Origin: Cladocopium goreaui
Lineage: Eukaryota; Sar; Dinophyceae; Suessiales; Symbiodiniaceae
Length of the DNA: 64,000 nucleotides
NCBI GenBank assembly: GCA_947184155.2
Contig: CAMXCT020001645.1
Span: 62,001 to 126,000 of the forward strand
Reading direction: 5' to 3'
Shown: piece after piece, positions 40,427 to 52,011 of the stretch
Layout: every line of letters begins with the position of its first letter
Numbering within the stretch: position 1 is the first letter of the stretch
The notes under the pieces: model-generated
The model's database searches: none
What the model saw: only the letters and a program-made list of their open reading frames with translations
What the model was told of the DNA's origin: nothing
Position numbers and translations under genes: made by a program

Positions 40427-40780
40427 GTGTCGGGATCGAAAAAACGAGAGTTGTGGCCATTGATTCGTCAAATAAGTGGGATTATACACTGCATAACTGG
40501 TTATAAATGTGATATTGAATTCATAACTGGCTATTTCAATGGGATTATACAATATCATACATTCCATAAATGGAAATCAAAGTATACTTATAACTGGCAA
40601 AGGACCAAAACTGTATGGGGTTGCCTCCCATTGCCAAGTTTTTCTGGCACCCTGGGATTGTTCTAAAGGTTCTAAAAGATGGTTTTGATCAGACATCTGA
40701 GCAAATGTTTGCTGACGCGAGCATGCGAAAAATCATCCACTCTTTGTGGATGTCATCAGTTAATCATGTTTAATCATGTT

Positions 40781-40886
40781 TACCCTCTGGTAATTTGTTA
40801 CATATCTATTGAACATGACCATTTGTAGTGGATTTTCCCATTAAAAATGGTGATTTTCCATAGTTATGTTAGTTTACCAGAGGGTA
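40781..40886. mobile_element. MITE-A copy
   Basis: TACCCTCTGG to CCAGAGGGTA, complete. Confidence 0.85.
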
Positions 40887-40969
40887 ATCCCCATTTGCAA
40901 GTTGAATCATCATGTCTGGTCAAATGAATCTCATTTCGTTGGATCAAATCGCTCAGATCCCGGTTACAG

Positions 40970-41027
40970 GTTGAGGCTCATGAGCTAAAGCGATTGGAGG
41001 CGGGAGCTGCGCTGCCTACGCTGCCTG
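40970..41027 (+). CDS. candidate exon
   Basis: Acceptor ccggttacag, phase 0. Reads VEAHELKRLEAGAALPTLP. The end could be a GC donor at TTGGAG|gcggga (40999) or a GA donor at CCTG|gatag. Confidence 0.45.
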
Positions 41028-41039
41028 GATAGTTTGGAC

Positions 41040-42090
41040 GTCATAAAAATCGATGACATTTACAACCATTGGCATTTTGTTATAACATATATGTTACGGG
41101 TATTATAGTATAGCCCATATTATTGGTATATTGTACAACATTGGTATGACAATGGTTTCTTGGTACATATATGTTATAACAGACCATGAAATATATTAGT
41201 GGTATAAGCCATACATTGTTATTGTTATATATATATATATTAATGTTAGTAATAATACTGGTATTGGTATTGGCATTATGCTAGAACCCATACAATATAG
41301 TCAAACATATTGGTATAAAGACCAAACCACCAAACCAATGTTAATAACCCACAATGACATTTAAAATAGAATGTGATTTTCAATAGCTATGTATCCAATT
41401 TTCACGGAGAGAAGCTATAGCTTTTTGGGATCCAACTTGGAAATGGATCACATATGATCACATATGATCACATTATGAGCTAAGAAACATTCAGTAGCAC
41501 TTGGTTCTAAGAACTTCTCAGTAACGTTCTGGTGACTTTGATCACGGGTCCTTGGATGTAAATGTCGATTATAAGAATAGTTCTTAGTAAATAATGCCAA
41601 CCAAACATTGTGGCGTGTTGGGTGACTTTGGTAACCAATATATAGATTATATATGATATCAAATAATGGGCTTTTGATTATTGGAATATCAAAGGGGAGT
41701 ATTATTATTCTCACAGTGTATTCCCACTAGTAATGGTATCCCTGATAATGATCATAAGCTAGTGAGGGGAATGATTGAATTATCCCATTAGCCAGTATAT
41801 ATATATATACACGTATCATTATATATATATATCATGGGGTTACAAGTATTTAGAATTACAATGGTATATGTTGGGGTTATAATGGCAAACCATGACGGCA
41901 ATTATGGGAATTTGCTTGGGACAATTCCACGACAAGTTACGATTGACATGATGTTTGGGATTAGGGGAACTATCCCACAATGATCAAACATGTCAGCTTG
42001 TTTTTTTTGATGATATTCGCCTGCTGATTGTACTGGTGATATCTTTAACAATATTTTGCCTTTGGTCAACAAGTATAAGGGGAAACTACT
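41040..42090. other. AT-rich gap, no gene seen
   Basis: Dominated by 'tggtat/ttggta' and tatata sequence; a partial MITE-A arm at about 41370-41390. No coding signal. Confidence 0.4.
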
Positions 42091-42095
42091 GGCAG

Positions 42096-42170
42096 AGGGG
42101 GCCACGGTTGCTGGTGCTGCCCATGATGCCCATGTTATCTCCCCAATTCTGTTGCTGGGAAGTCTGGGAT
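42096..42170 (+). CDS. candidate exon
   Basis: Acceptor ctactggcag, donor GGGAT|gtaatc, phase 0 to 0, 25 codons. Begins RGPRLLVLPMMPMLSPQFCC. Confidence 0.4.
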
Positions 42171-42361
42171 GTAATCCTAGCTTCAGACAGAGAAAAAATC
42201 GTAAACAATAGACATCTTTAGATATCTTTAGAAAAATCCGATCTTTAGATTTTTAGATCTTTAGATCGTAAACAATCAAACCAAACTTTCAAACTCGAAA
42301 TCCATCATCCATCCACCGTTGATTTTCCCTATAACAATTGCCACATGTTGGCATCCACCAG

Positions 42362-42406
42362 GCGCAAAGGAGGCAGCAGCGACTGGAGCAACAAAAAGAA
42401 GAGCCG
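42362..42406 (+). CDS. candidate exon, Gln-rich helix
   Basis: Acceptor atccaccag, donor GAGCCG|gtcgcc, phase 0 to 0. Reads AQRRQQRLEQQKEEP, coiled-coil-like. Confidence 0.5.
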
Positions 42407-42553
42407 GTCGCCTTAGTGCTGTCAGGGACACCTCGCTGTGGCTGTGATGGTACGGCTTGGACAACGGTTGGACAGGGCAATCTGTAACCTAAGACACATC
42501 GGGGAGATGACCAAAGAGTGAAGGATCCCGGATCTTCCAGTGAAACATGGGTT

Positions 42554-42673
42554 TACCATTTGGTTATGTCATAACATGACTAACATAGCCATGGAAAATC
42601 ACCATTTTTCATAGGTAAACCCATCTGTAAATGGGCCATCTATACCATGGATATGTTAAATAACCAGAGGGTA
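42554..42673. mobile_element. MITE-A copy
   Basis: TACCATTTGG to CCAGAGGGTA, 'catgactaacatagccatgg' arm. Confidence 0.8.
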
Positions 42674-42847
42674 TCATGTTTTGTCTATAGGAAATAGTTC
42701 GGAAACAATCTCAGACATTTTTACTTAGGTTTTCAGATTCCAAATCTCCCAAAACCAGGATCTTTTCAAAACCAGGATGTTTTCAAAAGAAATGTCGTTT
42801 TCGGGTCAGTGGCAGATTGCTGAACATCACTGGGGATCGCCTCCCAG

Positions 42848-42954
42848 GGCCTGAGGTGCGTGCGGTCAGTAGTGCAGCATTTTTCGGGGAACCGGGCAGA
42901 GTTTCCCGGCATTTTGGGATGCTGAACTGGGCCAAGCAAAGCCTGGGGTCCCAG
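42848..42954 (+). CDS. candidate exon
   Basis: Acceptor gcctcccag, donor TCCCAG|gttttg, phase 1 to 0, 35 codons. Includes PEVRAVSSAAFFGEPGRVSR and HFGMLNWAKQSLGSQ. Confidence 0.45.
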
Positions 42955-43190
42955 GTTTTGGTATATGATTTATATAGGCTTAAGATGATGAAGATGACTT
43001 AAACTGTTGATAAATTTCCCCTATGCTCGCCGCACCTCAGTTTGTTGAGCCATTGTACAAGGTGGCCGTCCAGTTCATCAGTTATTGGTTGATTTGTAAA
43101 TCGTATATAACCCCCTATTGCCTTCAACTGCAACTGAATATATGACTTAGTTATTCTCAGATATCTCGAACTGGTAGATATAAAATGATA

Positions 43191-43294
43191 TACCCTCTGG
43201 TGAACTAACATAGCAATGGAAAATGGCTATTTATAGTGGATTTTCCCATTAAGAATGGTGATTTTCCATTGCTATGTTAGTTCACCAGAGGGTA
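43191..43294. mobile_element. MITE-A copy with symmetric arm changes
   Basis: Nearly perfect palindrome. Relative to other copies, A-to-G (GGTGAAC) and T-to-A (AGCAATGG) changes in the left arm are mirrored in the right arm (GTTCACC, CCATTGCT). Confidence 0.88.
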
Positions 43295-43398
43295 AATCCT
43301 TATAAATTGATATAAAATCATGAAAACTTCAACTAAAGATATATCATCCAAAATGCCAAAATCTACCAGGCACCGGGTCCTTCAGTTCCCAGCGCCAG

Positions 43399-43470
43399 TT
43401 TCTGGGTTCACCCAGGCTGCAACGCAGAAAGGAAGAACTGCGTGAAGCCGAAGCTGCCGCCCTCGTAGAG
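43399..43470 (+). CDS. candidate exon with GC donor
   Basis: Acceptor cagcgccag, donor GTAGAG|gcccat, phase 0 to 0, 24 codons. Begins FLGSPRLQRRKEELREAEAA. Charged helix. Confidence 0.5.
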
Positions 43471-43962
43471 GCCCATGTTTTTTTTAGGGGAAATGGGAGA
43501 ATGATCATTTCGTATATGAACGATCCATAGTTTATATAGTTTCATAGTATATGAATGATCATTTAGTCAATAGTTTCATAGTTTATATAGTTTATATATG
43601 AATGATCCATGGGTTTAGTATATGACTATTGACTATTACATACTGTTGACAATCATCATTTTTAATTTCCACCATTACTTCAAGCAGCATCGTTTTTTAG
43701 TGCTTGAAATCGTTTTAATGGTTGAAATTGTTTTTAGTGCTTAACAGTTCCTTTTTTGAAAAGAAATGATTATTATTTATTGTTTGAACATTTGAAACCA
43801 TGTTTTTTGTTTGGGAAACGTGATGGTCATTGCATGTCATTGCTTGAAACATGTCCAAACCCCACGTTCGCCCACACCCAAATCACACACCCAAACAACA
43901 TCATATACTTGTCACCAGAGGATGAATGAAAACAATGGCTATATGCAGCAATTTTGACTTTA

Positions 43963-44041
43963 GGTTTTTAGGATTTAGGGTTTTAATTTAGGGTTTAGGC
44001 TTTTAGGGTTTTAGGGTTTCAGGGGTTTAGGGTTTTAGGTT
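43963..44041. repeat. interstitial TTTAGGG-like tract
   Basis: About ten degenerate units of ttttaggg/tttaggg, the Arabidopsis-type telomere repeat also used by dinoflagellates. Confidence 0.75.
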
Positions 44042-44293
44042 TTGCAAAGTAAAAAACGCTAGCCCTACGCAGGGATTTGAACATGTCAAAGGATATGCGG
44101 GATCCGATGCGGGCAAACGTGGGGTTTGCAGCGAACATGTTGAATTCACAGTGTTTGAGGTGGGGAAACTATAGTTGTTGTATATGCATATGTGTATTAT
44201 ATTTGAACATATTTTGAACATATATGTTGGCTGCGGAAAATTGGGCGGAGCATTGCTGAACATCCCAGTTGTTTTTCTGTCCCGGCCATGCAG

Positions 44294-44349
44294 CCAAGTC
44301 ACTGTAACTGTCAAGCCCAACATGGTCACAGAATGTCACAGAGCTGCCG
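44294..44349 (+). CDS. candidate exon, frame uncertain
   Basis: Acceptor ggccatgcag, donor TGCCG|gtgtgg. Phase 0 gives PSHCNCQAQHGHRMSQSC. A different frame is open through the donor (VTVTVKPNMVTECHRAAGVV). Confidence 0.3.
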
Positions 44350-44513
44350 GTGTGGTGACCTCACCTGAGTTATGTCATAATCCCCACGGTGGCGGTTGCG
44401 AAAGTGGTGGATGACAGCATTATGCTAATTGTTCTGGCGCAAAAAAATGCTACATTATGCTACATTATGCTACGGTGTGACTTGGCAAACACTGGGGATA
44501 GTCTGACATGACA

Positions 44514-44609
44514 TACCCTCTGGTAAACTAACATCACTATGGACAAATCCACCATGTTTTCATGGGTAAATCAGCTATTTCTATGGGCCATGGCTATTTC
44601 CAGAGGGTA
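44514..44609. mobile_element. MITE-A copy, shortened
   Basis: TACCCTCTGG to CCAGAGGGTA with a partly deleted right arm. Confidence 0.8.
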
Positions 44610-44635
44610 ACTTGGAGATCAGGATCCCCATGCAG

Positions 44636-44677
44636 GCGGAGAGCATTCAAAGCCTCTCTGTTGAGATCAGCCGAGAG
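44636..44677 (+). CDS. candidate exon
   Basis: Acceptor ccatgcag, donor CGAGAG|gtgggg. Phase 0 reads AESIQSLSVEISRE; phase 2 reads RAFKASLLRSAE. Confidence 0.45.
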
Positions 44678-44887
44678 GTGGGGATTCCATTTGGACCCAG
44701 AAAGGGCGCGCCGCTCGGGCGGATTTTTCATCTGTGGAACACCAAAACCATCCATTTTTGGGGAGCCAATGACCCTAGCAATGACCCTCCCAGCAATTGA
44801 CCCGTTGTTTTGATGATTTTTGATGGAACCTGGATCGCAACGTCCGAAGGAACGGCGAAACCGGAGTTGTTTTGTATAGCATGTTGG

Positions 44888-44991
44888 TTGGTTGGTGGCT
44901 TGGAACATGAATTTATTGTTCCACAATTGGGAAGAATCATCCCAACTGACTTTCATATTTTTCAAAGGGGTAGGGCTTAACCACCAACCAG
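44888..44991. mobile_element. MITE-B copy
   Basis: Ends ttggttggtggctt and aaccaccaaccag. Confidence 0.8.
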
Positions 44992-45070
44992 TTTTTGTCA
45001 GCATGTCGTTTCTTGGTGTTTTGGGGGTCCCCAATTCAAAAGAAACTTCTCCAAGCATGCGCCTTTCAAG

Positions 45071-45134
45071 GCTGAACGAGACGGATCGAGAGAACAGCCC
45101 AACAAAAAGTCATTGTTCTCAGACTTGTTGGAAG
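45071..45134 (+). CDS. candidate exon
   Basis: Acceptor gcctttcaag, donor TTGGAAG|gtaaaa, phase 0 to 1. Begins AERDGSREQPNKKSLFSDLL. Confidence 0.5.
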
Positions 45135-45359
45135 GTAAAACTGAAACTGGACCAAATAAGATATCCCTATATTTGGGCGCAAATTCCATGGTATTCTCTG
45201 TTTTTTTCACAATTAGTCTGTTGTTGAATGTTTATGATGGAACATTTAGACATATTTAGACTGTCTACATGTTGAAATAAACAACATTAAACAACATAAA
45301 CAGCATCTAAACAACCATTTATGGACCATGGACCATGCTCTAAACGTCTCAAATCTGAG

Positions 45360-45402
45360 GCCAAGTCGCACTCAGAACGCCTGGCAGCCCGATTTTTGTG
45401 TC
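45360..45402 (+). CDS. candidate exon, canonical GTGAGT donor
   Basis: Acceptor aaatctgag, donor TGTGTC|gtgagt, phase 1 to 2. Reads GQVALRTPGSPIFVS across the junction; start phase matches the previous candidate. Confidence 0.45.
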
Positions 45403-45681
45403 GTGAGTCCAAACGGGGCTTAAAAACCATGTAAAAACAAAAGAAACATCTAAATAGTATAGCTATGTATAGCTATAAATAGCATATATATATATCACCA
45501 ATCATTGAGATGGTGATAGCATCTGCATACTCCAACTAAAAAATCAATCTGCACCAAGCAAAATGTAGTATTTCACCCACTAAATTGATGGCTATGAGTG
45601 ATATGACCCTCAAAAACATGAATGGTGTACTGTTGCAAAAATTGAAGTAACTCTTTGGTTATTGTAGATGTTCGGGGACAG

Positions 45682-45760
45682 GGACCTGACCCGAAACTCG
45701 AGCCTCATTGTGACTGCATGTGTAGAGAAAGCCGCACATGGCCTACAGTGTCAATTGATT
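45682..45760 (+). CDS. candidate exon, end uncertain
   Basis: Acceptor cggggacag, phase 2. Begins DLTRNSSLIVTACVEKAAHG. No clear donor. Confidence 0.3.
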
Positions 45761-46592
45761 CAATTTGCGATCATGAAAAACACATAGCAAGAAGTGCTCT
45801 GAATGTGATGTTTTTTTTGGTTGACACTTGGTTTCCACAAAGACACACGGAGTACAACTGGGTCACCACCGTCGTGAGGGAAAGAACTTCTGAAGAAAGA
45901 GAAGGAGGAGTTACTTGGACCTTCCGGGGGATACGATGAACTCCTATGGTGATCCCCTACAAACCACCATGTCATAATCCTCAATATCAAAATGTTAAGA
46001 GGTGAAATGTGTTTTTTCTTGTTGTGACTCTCTGATGGTTGGTATTATCCATTAGATATTCATTTTTCATACCTAATTAGATATTAAATTATATAAAATT
46101 ACTTAAAATATCATTATATCTATTATCATTTAGATATCGGTGTATACCAACCATTTCATTATCTGATAATTTAATATCTAATAGAAATCGATGTCCATTT
46201 GTCCATGGCACTGCCATTATGGCTGGCCATGGAGGTTTCCCTACTATGCGTTATTACAATCCCCAATAAATTAGGTCGTACGGGGGTTTCCTAAAATAGG
46301 GGTACCCCCAAATCATCCACTGACTATTTTCGTAGTTTCCATTATAAACCATCCAGCTATTGGGGTACCGGGGGTACCCCCATGACCATGGAAATCCTCT
46401 GTAAGTTCTATATTTCTATGAAGTTCCTTGATTAACCAAGACATTTTAGATATCCATTCGATATTCATTTTCATAGTTATCTATAGAATTCATTAGATAT
46501 CGAATATCTCATAGATTTTCTTTCTGTCCATTTATCCATCCATTGATCCATCGTCCACCGCCATGGCGCTGTGCAAACTCCGAAGGTTTCAG

Positions 46593-46689
46593 CGTTTGTC
46601 CTCCGAGATGTTGAAACGTCAGAAGGCCCGCGAGCGTCCGGCGCCCGAGACGGGGACGGCTAAGGCGGCACGGCGCCCGGCGCGGCAAG
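46593..46689 (+). CDS. candidate exon, strong
   Basis: Acceptor aaggtttcag, donor GGCAAG|gtgaaa, phase 0 to 1, 32 codons. Begins RLSSEMLKRQKARERPAPET and ends AARRPARQ. Highly basic GC island. Confidence 0.6.
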
Positions 46690-46991
46690 GTGAAAAACCA
46701 TGAAAAGTGGCCAGAAATGGTAGGGAAAACCAGGGAAAACTTGAGGAAAAGCCATGAAAAGTGGCCAGAGATATTGGAAAAGTACAGCAACCCACGAAAA
46801 GATGCTGAGTTTAGTGCCACCAGAATGTTAATTAAAGATGTTGTTTACTTTGTATTTCCAAATTTACATCAGCATTTGTTTGGGGGTTACTGCGAAGTCA
46901 CAAGATGGATCAAGTCATCACATGATCCTGAAATCAAATGCTACACGAAGAATCCATAACTCGTCTATATGGTAAATTCAATTAGCACATT

Positions 46992-47119
46992 TTGCCCTAT
47001 GGTAAATAAACATAGACCCTGAGTCCATGACTCAAATGTCCAATTTTTAGTGAAAACTAATCTTCCAACCCCATCAACCCCCATGACTGCCAGGGTCCAT
47101 GTTAATTTACTGGAGGGTA
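46992..47119. mobile_element. MITE-C copy
   Basis: 'tggtaaataaacatagaccc' to 'gggtccatgttaatttactg', with internal expansion. Confidence 0.7.
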
Positions 47120-48250
47120 GCAAATTAAGTTGAGTTTAATGGGGATTTACTGGTAACTGAGCCTGCAAAACTATCAAACTTCTGCAGGATTGCTGGTGTG
47201 ACGGTTTGACTACCAGATACGGTTTGAGGCACATCAATTAAAAGGATGCTATGACATGCTATGACCAAATAAGTAGCCCCCTGGGCTCCATATATGGTTC
47301 ATGAATGTTGATGATATATGTTCTGTCTATACTATGGATCCAAGTCTTTCCAAGGAAGAAAACCCCTCCCAGCCATCATAGCCATCATATCCCAGCCATG
47401 CTTCGAAAGCGGTCCCCTTGGGACGGTTTGCTCTCCTACCTATGGGGCATAAACATTGGAGGGTAAATGTTGCGTAAATGTGGGGGGTGATGCAATGGAT
47501 GCAACCAAAAATCAATAGGGATGTGACGGGATGTGTTCCTAACTTCATCACTGATAACTACTTCACCATCATTGGATTGTTTTATAGAATAAACTGCAGA
47601 TAATTAATTACCATGGTTTTTACCATGGTTTTTACCACACTAAATATCGCACTTTGTGAATCTTGGACATCTAGAAACTTCATCCAATGGGAATCAGCAA
47701 ACCAGCCTGACCATGAGGTGTCATGTAAGATTGTAAGTTTCAAAAATGTGTTGCAATTGTCTCAAATCAAAAAGCAATTTACTGGGCAGTCCAAAAATAT
47801 CAATAAAACATATCCCACTCAAACATGTTTTGGTTCTATTGACTGGTCATTTACGTTCACACGATGATGTTTTTTCTTGTGTTTAAGCACATGACAGCCA
47901 TACTATAGCCATATTCATATCATAGCCAGACGGGCAGTACTTCAACACACCCACGGAACATGTTCGATTTAAGGTCGACGGTTTACCAAAACTGCTCTAA
48001 TTTTTCATCATTATCCAGGAATTATCCATCATGATCCATCATTTGTGCTTCAATATTTACTCAATGGCCATTTCAGGAACCTAAATTGGAGGTATCTACC
48101 ATATATAAAGCCTATTTTTCAGGCTTATTTTTCAGGGGATATACCCCCAATTCATATGGCCTCAATGTTTACCATGGTCCATCATGGCCCATAGTTTTCT
48201 GATCATTTTCCCATGTTTTCCATCGCCGTGATCTCTGATGTACTTCGGCG
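47120..48250. other. no clear gene
   Basis: AT-rich. 48090-48170 resembles 15505-15590 ('cctatttttcagg', 'aattcatatggcct'), another dispersed repeat. An 84-codon frame at 47613 is not convincing. Confidence 0.35.
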
Positions 48251-48254
48251 GCAG

Positions 48255-48286
48255 GTCGGGAGGAAGATCTCAGGAAGCTGATCAAG
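48255..48286 (+). CDS. candidate exon with GC donor
   Basis: Acceptor tcggcggcag, donor ATCAAG|gcacgc, phase 1 to 0. Reads GREEDLRKLIK across the junction. Confidence 0.45.
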
Positions 48287-48419
48287 GCACGCTGAACGTT
48301 AAATGTGACCATGGGATGGTGATATCCCATGATTTTTCAGAGAAAGTCACAAAGAAAATATATGGGGATATATTATATATAATTACGCATAATCATAAGG
48401 TTTGGGGAAACGGGACATA

Positions 48420-49310
48420 TTAAATAATAATATATATATATATGTATTTATATATATACATAATTATATGTACAATGACCGATGATCAATGTTTCTTTTT
48501 GTTTTTTTAACCATGAAAAATTATGCTTAAATCAATAGACTTCCCCTTACACCCATCCAATGATATAGCCAAAGAAATATATGTGCCATTGGATAGTCAA
48601 ATTAATCCATGATAAGGATTCCCAATAGGGGATGGATGACCATAAAGCATATAAAACCATCTTTTGACCCCTAGCACGTATGGGGATATAGTAGGGACAT
48701 AGTACGAATCACACACATACAAATATATATATATACACACTGTATATATATTAATCAATATGAGTTAACCATATTTAACTGGCGAAAGTTTGGATTTTAG
48801 AACAGAGTTGCTCCATATAGGTAAATGGTAGCCTCAAGGGCAGGTCGGGCAATGGTAGCCTCTCACTTCGACATAACCAGAGTTTAGCCAGTTTCACCTC
48901 CCGAACTTATTTGGGGTGTTGCGAGCAACCCTGTAGATTTTTTTCTAGCACAATTGGATCATTATAATCACAGTAACATGTCAGGCATATGATCATAGAT
49001 AATTAAATTGCACATACACACACATATATATATGTATAACGGTAACCAGCAACACAATCATGCTGTTTCAATTTAATGGTTACGTAAGATTGGATGATGT
49101 AAAGGTACTAGTACAATTCGTTCATGACACCATATAATAGTGGATCATGTTTGTTTGATAGAAAGGTGTGATAAAATGTTGCAGGATGGTTTCAGAGATG
49201 GTTTGTAATTCCTAGGTGGTTGCATGGATCATACAAGATGATAAGATGATATTGCATGATGTGCAGTAAGATAGCTTATTTAGTTGAATTACTCTATATA
49301 GATTATATCA
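48420..49310. other. AT-rich gap, no gene seen
   Basis: Short (ta)n tracts near 48430, 48725 and 49020; nothing else supported. Confidence 0.4.
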
Positions 49311-49313
49311 ATT

Positions 49314-49425
49314 TACCCTCTGGTTATTTAACATAGCCATGGTATAGATGGCCCATTTATAGATGGATTTACCTATTAATAGCATGGTGATTTTCCATGG
49401 CTATGTTAGTCATAACCAGATGGTA
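49314..49425. mobile_element. MITE-A copy
   Basis: TACCCTCTGG to CCAGATGGTA. Confidence 0.83.
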
Positions 49426-49432
49426 AATCGTA

Positions 49433-49547
49433 TACCCTCCAATAAACTGACGCGTAGCTGTGAGAAATGGCCAAGCAAAATAGATGATGTGCCGCCCATT
49501 TAAAAAAATGGTGATTTTCCACGTTTGTGTCAATTTACCAGAGGGTA
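49433..49547. mobile_element. MITE-A copy, diverged
   Basis: TACCCTCCAA to CCAGAGGGTA, eight bases from the previous copy. Confidence 0.7.
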
Positions 49548-49698
49548 TTCCTGGTTGATAAGATTGGATACCCTAAACCCTAAACTAAGATAGATGTGGA
49601 ACCCTCATTGGTTTCCCTATGAAAATCATCTACCATTTGGTCGCCTTTCTACGGTTACCTTGCCCTGGGCGGACAAACTTGGCAACTTCGACGTGCAG

Positions 49699-49738
49699 GA
49701 GGTGGAAGATGCTGTGAGCCCGCGTCAGACGTCGCCCG
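49699..49738 (+). CDS. candidate exon with GC donor
   Basis: Acceptor gacgtgcag, donor CCCG|gcaggg, phase 0 to 1. Reads EVEDAVSPRQTSP. Confidence 0.45.
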
Positions 49739-49925
49739 GCAGGGAACATGATTCGAAAGATTTGGAAACAGATATAAATTTGGGGATATGGTTATATCAT
49801 GGTTATATCATGGTTGTATCATGGTTATATCATCGTGATATCATGGTTATATATCCTCATGTTTCAACATCAAAATACCGCAACACGATATTCCTTAAAT
49901 CGGCGGCAAAGTTAGTGTGGTGCAG

Positions 49926-49970
49926 AACTCGTCGTCATGATGGCCCTCGGGGTCACATGTTCCTCCAAAG
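49926..49970 (+). CDS. candidate exon
   Basis: Acceptor tgtggtgcag, donor CCAAAG|gtcatg, phase 1 to 1. Reads ELVVMMALGVTCSSK. Confidence 0.45.
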
Positions 49971-50012
49971 GTCATGGAGGTCATGGAAACTCAGTAGATT
50001 TCTTGAGGAATT

Positions 50013-50124
50013 TACCCTCTGGTAAACATACAAAAAGCTATTGAAAATGGCCCATTTATAGATGGATTTATCTATTAATAGCATGGTGATTTTCCATGGC
50101 TATGTTAGTCATAACCAGATGGTA
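50013..50124. mobile_element. MITE-A copy
   Basis: TACCCTCTGG to CCAGATGGTA; very close to the copy at 49314. Confidence 0.83.
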
Positions 50125-50191
50125 AAGCTTTTGATCCCTATAGTGTTGATTGGTAATGTGTTTCATCCAAAGTTACTATGTTTTTTGTTAG

Positions 50192-50214
50192 TTAGGTTGA
50201 CCCCATTTTCGTGG
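50192..50214 (+). CDS. candidate micro-exon
   Basis: Acceptor ttttttgttag, donor TCGTGG|gtaaaa, phase 1 to 0. Reads VRLTPFSW. Confidence 0.3.
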
Positions 50215-50246
50215 GTAAAACAGATGCATTTCCGTCCCATTTGCAG

Positions 50247-50316
50247 CTTGAGCCACTGCGCAGTTCTTTCCATCGCCCAGGCTTCGTACTGCCCGACGTC
50301 CAGAAAGGCCTAGAAG
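50247..50316 (+). CDS. candidate exon, strong
   Basis: Acceptor cccatttgcag, donor TAGAAG|gtggaa, phase 0 to 1, 23 codons. Begins LEPLRSSFHRPGFVLPDVQK. Confidence 0.58.
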
Positions 50317-50360
50317 GTGGAACTTTCTTTTGTTGTGGCCTGAGCTATGTCGATTTATAC

Positions 50361-50467
50361 CTGGTTGCTGGTTTGGAACATGTTTTATTTTTCCATTCAG
50401 TTGGGAATGTCATCATCCCAACTGACAAACTCATATTTTTCAGATGGGTAGGTCAACCACCAACCAG
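50361..50467. mobile_element. MITE-B copy with ATAC duplication
   Basis: Flanked by ATAC at 50357-50360 and 50468-50471; lies inside the inferred intron 50317-50494. Confidence 0.88.
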
Positions 50468-50494
50468 ATACTGTGTGTTTTCGAATTCAAAAAG

Positions 50495-50592
50495 GTGGAA
50501 CAAGGGCCGCTAGGGATCTGATTGTTCGGTTTCACCGTGAGAAAAATCGGCGCATTTCGGCGGCGATTCAGACAGAGGCTGGTTTCCCCATG
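50495..50592 (+). CDS. candidate exon, strong
   Basis: Acceptor ttcaaaaag, donor CCCATG|gtgaaa, phase 1 to 0, 32 full codons. Includes GTRAARDLIVRFHREKNRRI and SAAIQTEAGFPM. Basic amphipathic helix. Confidence 0.55.
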
Positions 50593-50647
50593 GTGAAACG
50601 ATACAAAATTTGGCAAAAGTGCGAGAACAAACTGGGAAAGTGGATGG

Positions 50648-50751
50648 TACCTTCTGGTAATTTAACATAGCTATTGAAAATGACCATTTTTTGTGGATTC
50701 ACCCGTTAAAAATGGTAATTGTCCATAGTTATGTTAAATTACCAGAGGGTA
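50648..50751. mobile_element. MITE-A copy
   Basis: TACCTTCTGG to CCAGAGGGTA. Confidence 0.82.
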
Positions 50752-50856
50752 TCTTGAGAACTTCTTATTTCAAAAGCCAATCATGAAAATTGAAATTGGT
50801 TTTCCATGGTTTTCCGAGATATACCAGAACAGAAACATAAAATTCCAACTTAAACT

Positions 50857-50921
50857 TACCCTCTTGTAAACTAACATAGCTTGAGAAAATCACAATGTTT
50901 AATGGGTCAATCAACTATAAT
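50857..50921. mobile_element. MITE-A left half, interrupted
   Basis: Left arm 'ttaccctcttgtaaactaac' ends where a MITE-B copy begins. A right fragment lies near 51116-51150. Confidence 0.6.
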
Positions 50922-51028
50922 CTGATTGGTCGTTTGGAACATGAATTTATTGTTCCATATGGGAATGTCATAATCCCAACTGACGAACTCCATCATTTTT
51001 CAGAGGGGTAGGTCAACCACCAACCAAT
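50922..51028. mobile_element. MITE-B copy inside MITE-A
   Basis: CTGATTGGTCGTTT to ACCACCAACCAAT; B inserted into A. Confidence 0.75.
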
Positions 51029-51180
51029 CCAACCAGTAATCATTATTTCAATCACTATAAAATCAATATCATAACTCATCTATAAATATCATAACTAATA
51101 ATCACATATCATTGATACCCTCTGGTAAACCATATTTTCAATAGCAGCCCCTTTTTCTGCCGCTGACAGGTCCGTTTCAG

Positions 51181-51240
51181 ATGGTCTTAAAGAGACCAAA
51201 AAGGCACCGGCTGTTGGGCCTTGCGGATGTGGCCGCTTAG
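51181..51240 (+). CDS. possible exon ending in a stop
   Basis: After acceptor ccgtttcag: MVLKRPKRHRLLGLADVAA then TAG. Alternatively only a 14-bp exon (51170-51183) is used. Could be a gene end; unresolved. Confidence 0.25.
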   Translation: MVLKRPKRHRLLGLADVAA

Positions 51241-51856
51241 GGTAACATGGCAGGAATCGGGTGATGTCTATTGATATGTGTGGAAAACATTATTTGATAG
51301 ATGTTTAAAAAAAATCTGTTTGGATATTCAATCTATTATCTATAAATATCTATGATCTATAAGTATCTATAATATATGATGTTTATCATTATGTTCGGAT
51401 ATAACTATCTATATATATATATAATCGTGGCGGAAGTTTACTATAACTCTTTTTGAAACTTCCGCCACCGCCTTGTGCGGTACTACTGGTATTATATATG
51501 TATAAATATCTACGAATGAGAATGTTCCCCTAGTGATTGTTCTTGTCAAGGCTGCGGCATGGGTTTTTTTGGGGGAATTCTCTGCCAGGTTTGATTCCCA
51601 GAAACCTGGGAGACGAATCTGAATACTGGGATATTTCATGGGAAAATGGAATATCATGGAATATTATAATGGGATTATATGGGATAATATGGGATATACT
51701 CGGATAATTACTGGGATGATATGGGATAATGATGGAGAATGACTGGTTTTTAAATGTGTTTTGTTATACAAATGTCTGAGCCGTTCTGAACTCGTTTTCA
51801 CCCCCAAAGAAAACCCATCGAACGCTGCGAATTTCGGTGCCCTTCGCCGGAGACAG

Positions 51857-51920
51857 CGAGGCGCCAAAAGAGCTCCGCACGATGGCAGTGGAACCTGAGC
51901 GGAAGGAGAAGCGAAGGAAG
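51857..51920 (+). CDS. candidate exon
   Basis: Acceptor cggagacag, donor AGGAAG|gtgccg, phase 2 to 0. Begins EAPKELRTMAVEPERKEKRR. Confidence 0.5.
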
Positions 51921-52011
51921 GTGCCGCGGAAGGAGGTCGTTGGCGATCTGGGGAAGTCGTGGGGATTTTCGGGACATCATGGAGAATTCAATGGCAGATG
52001 TAATGGAATCA

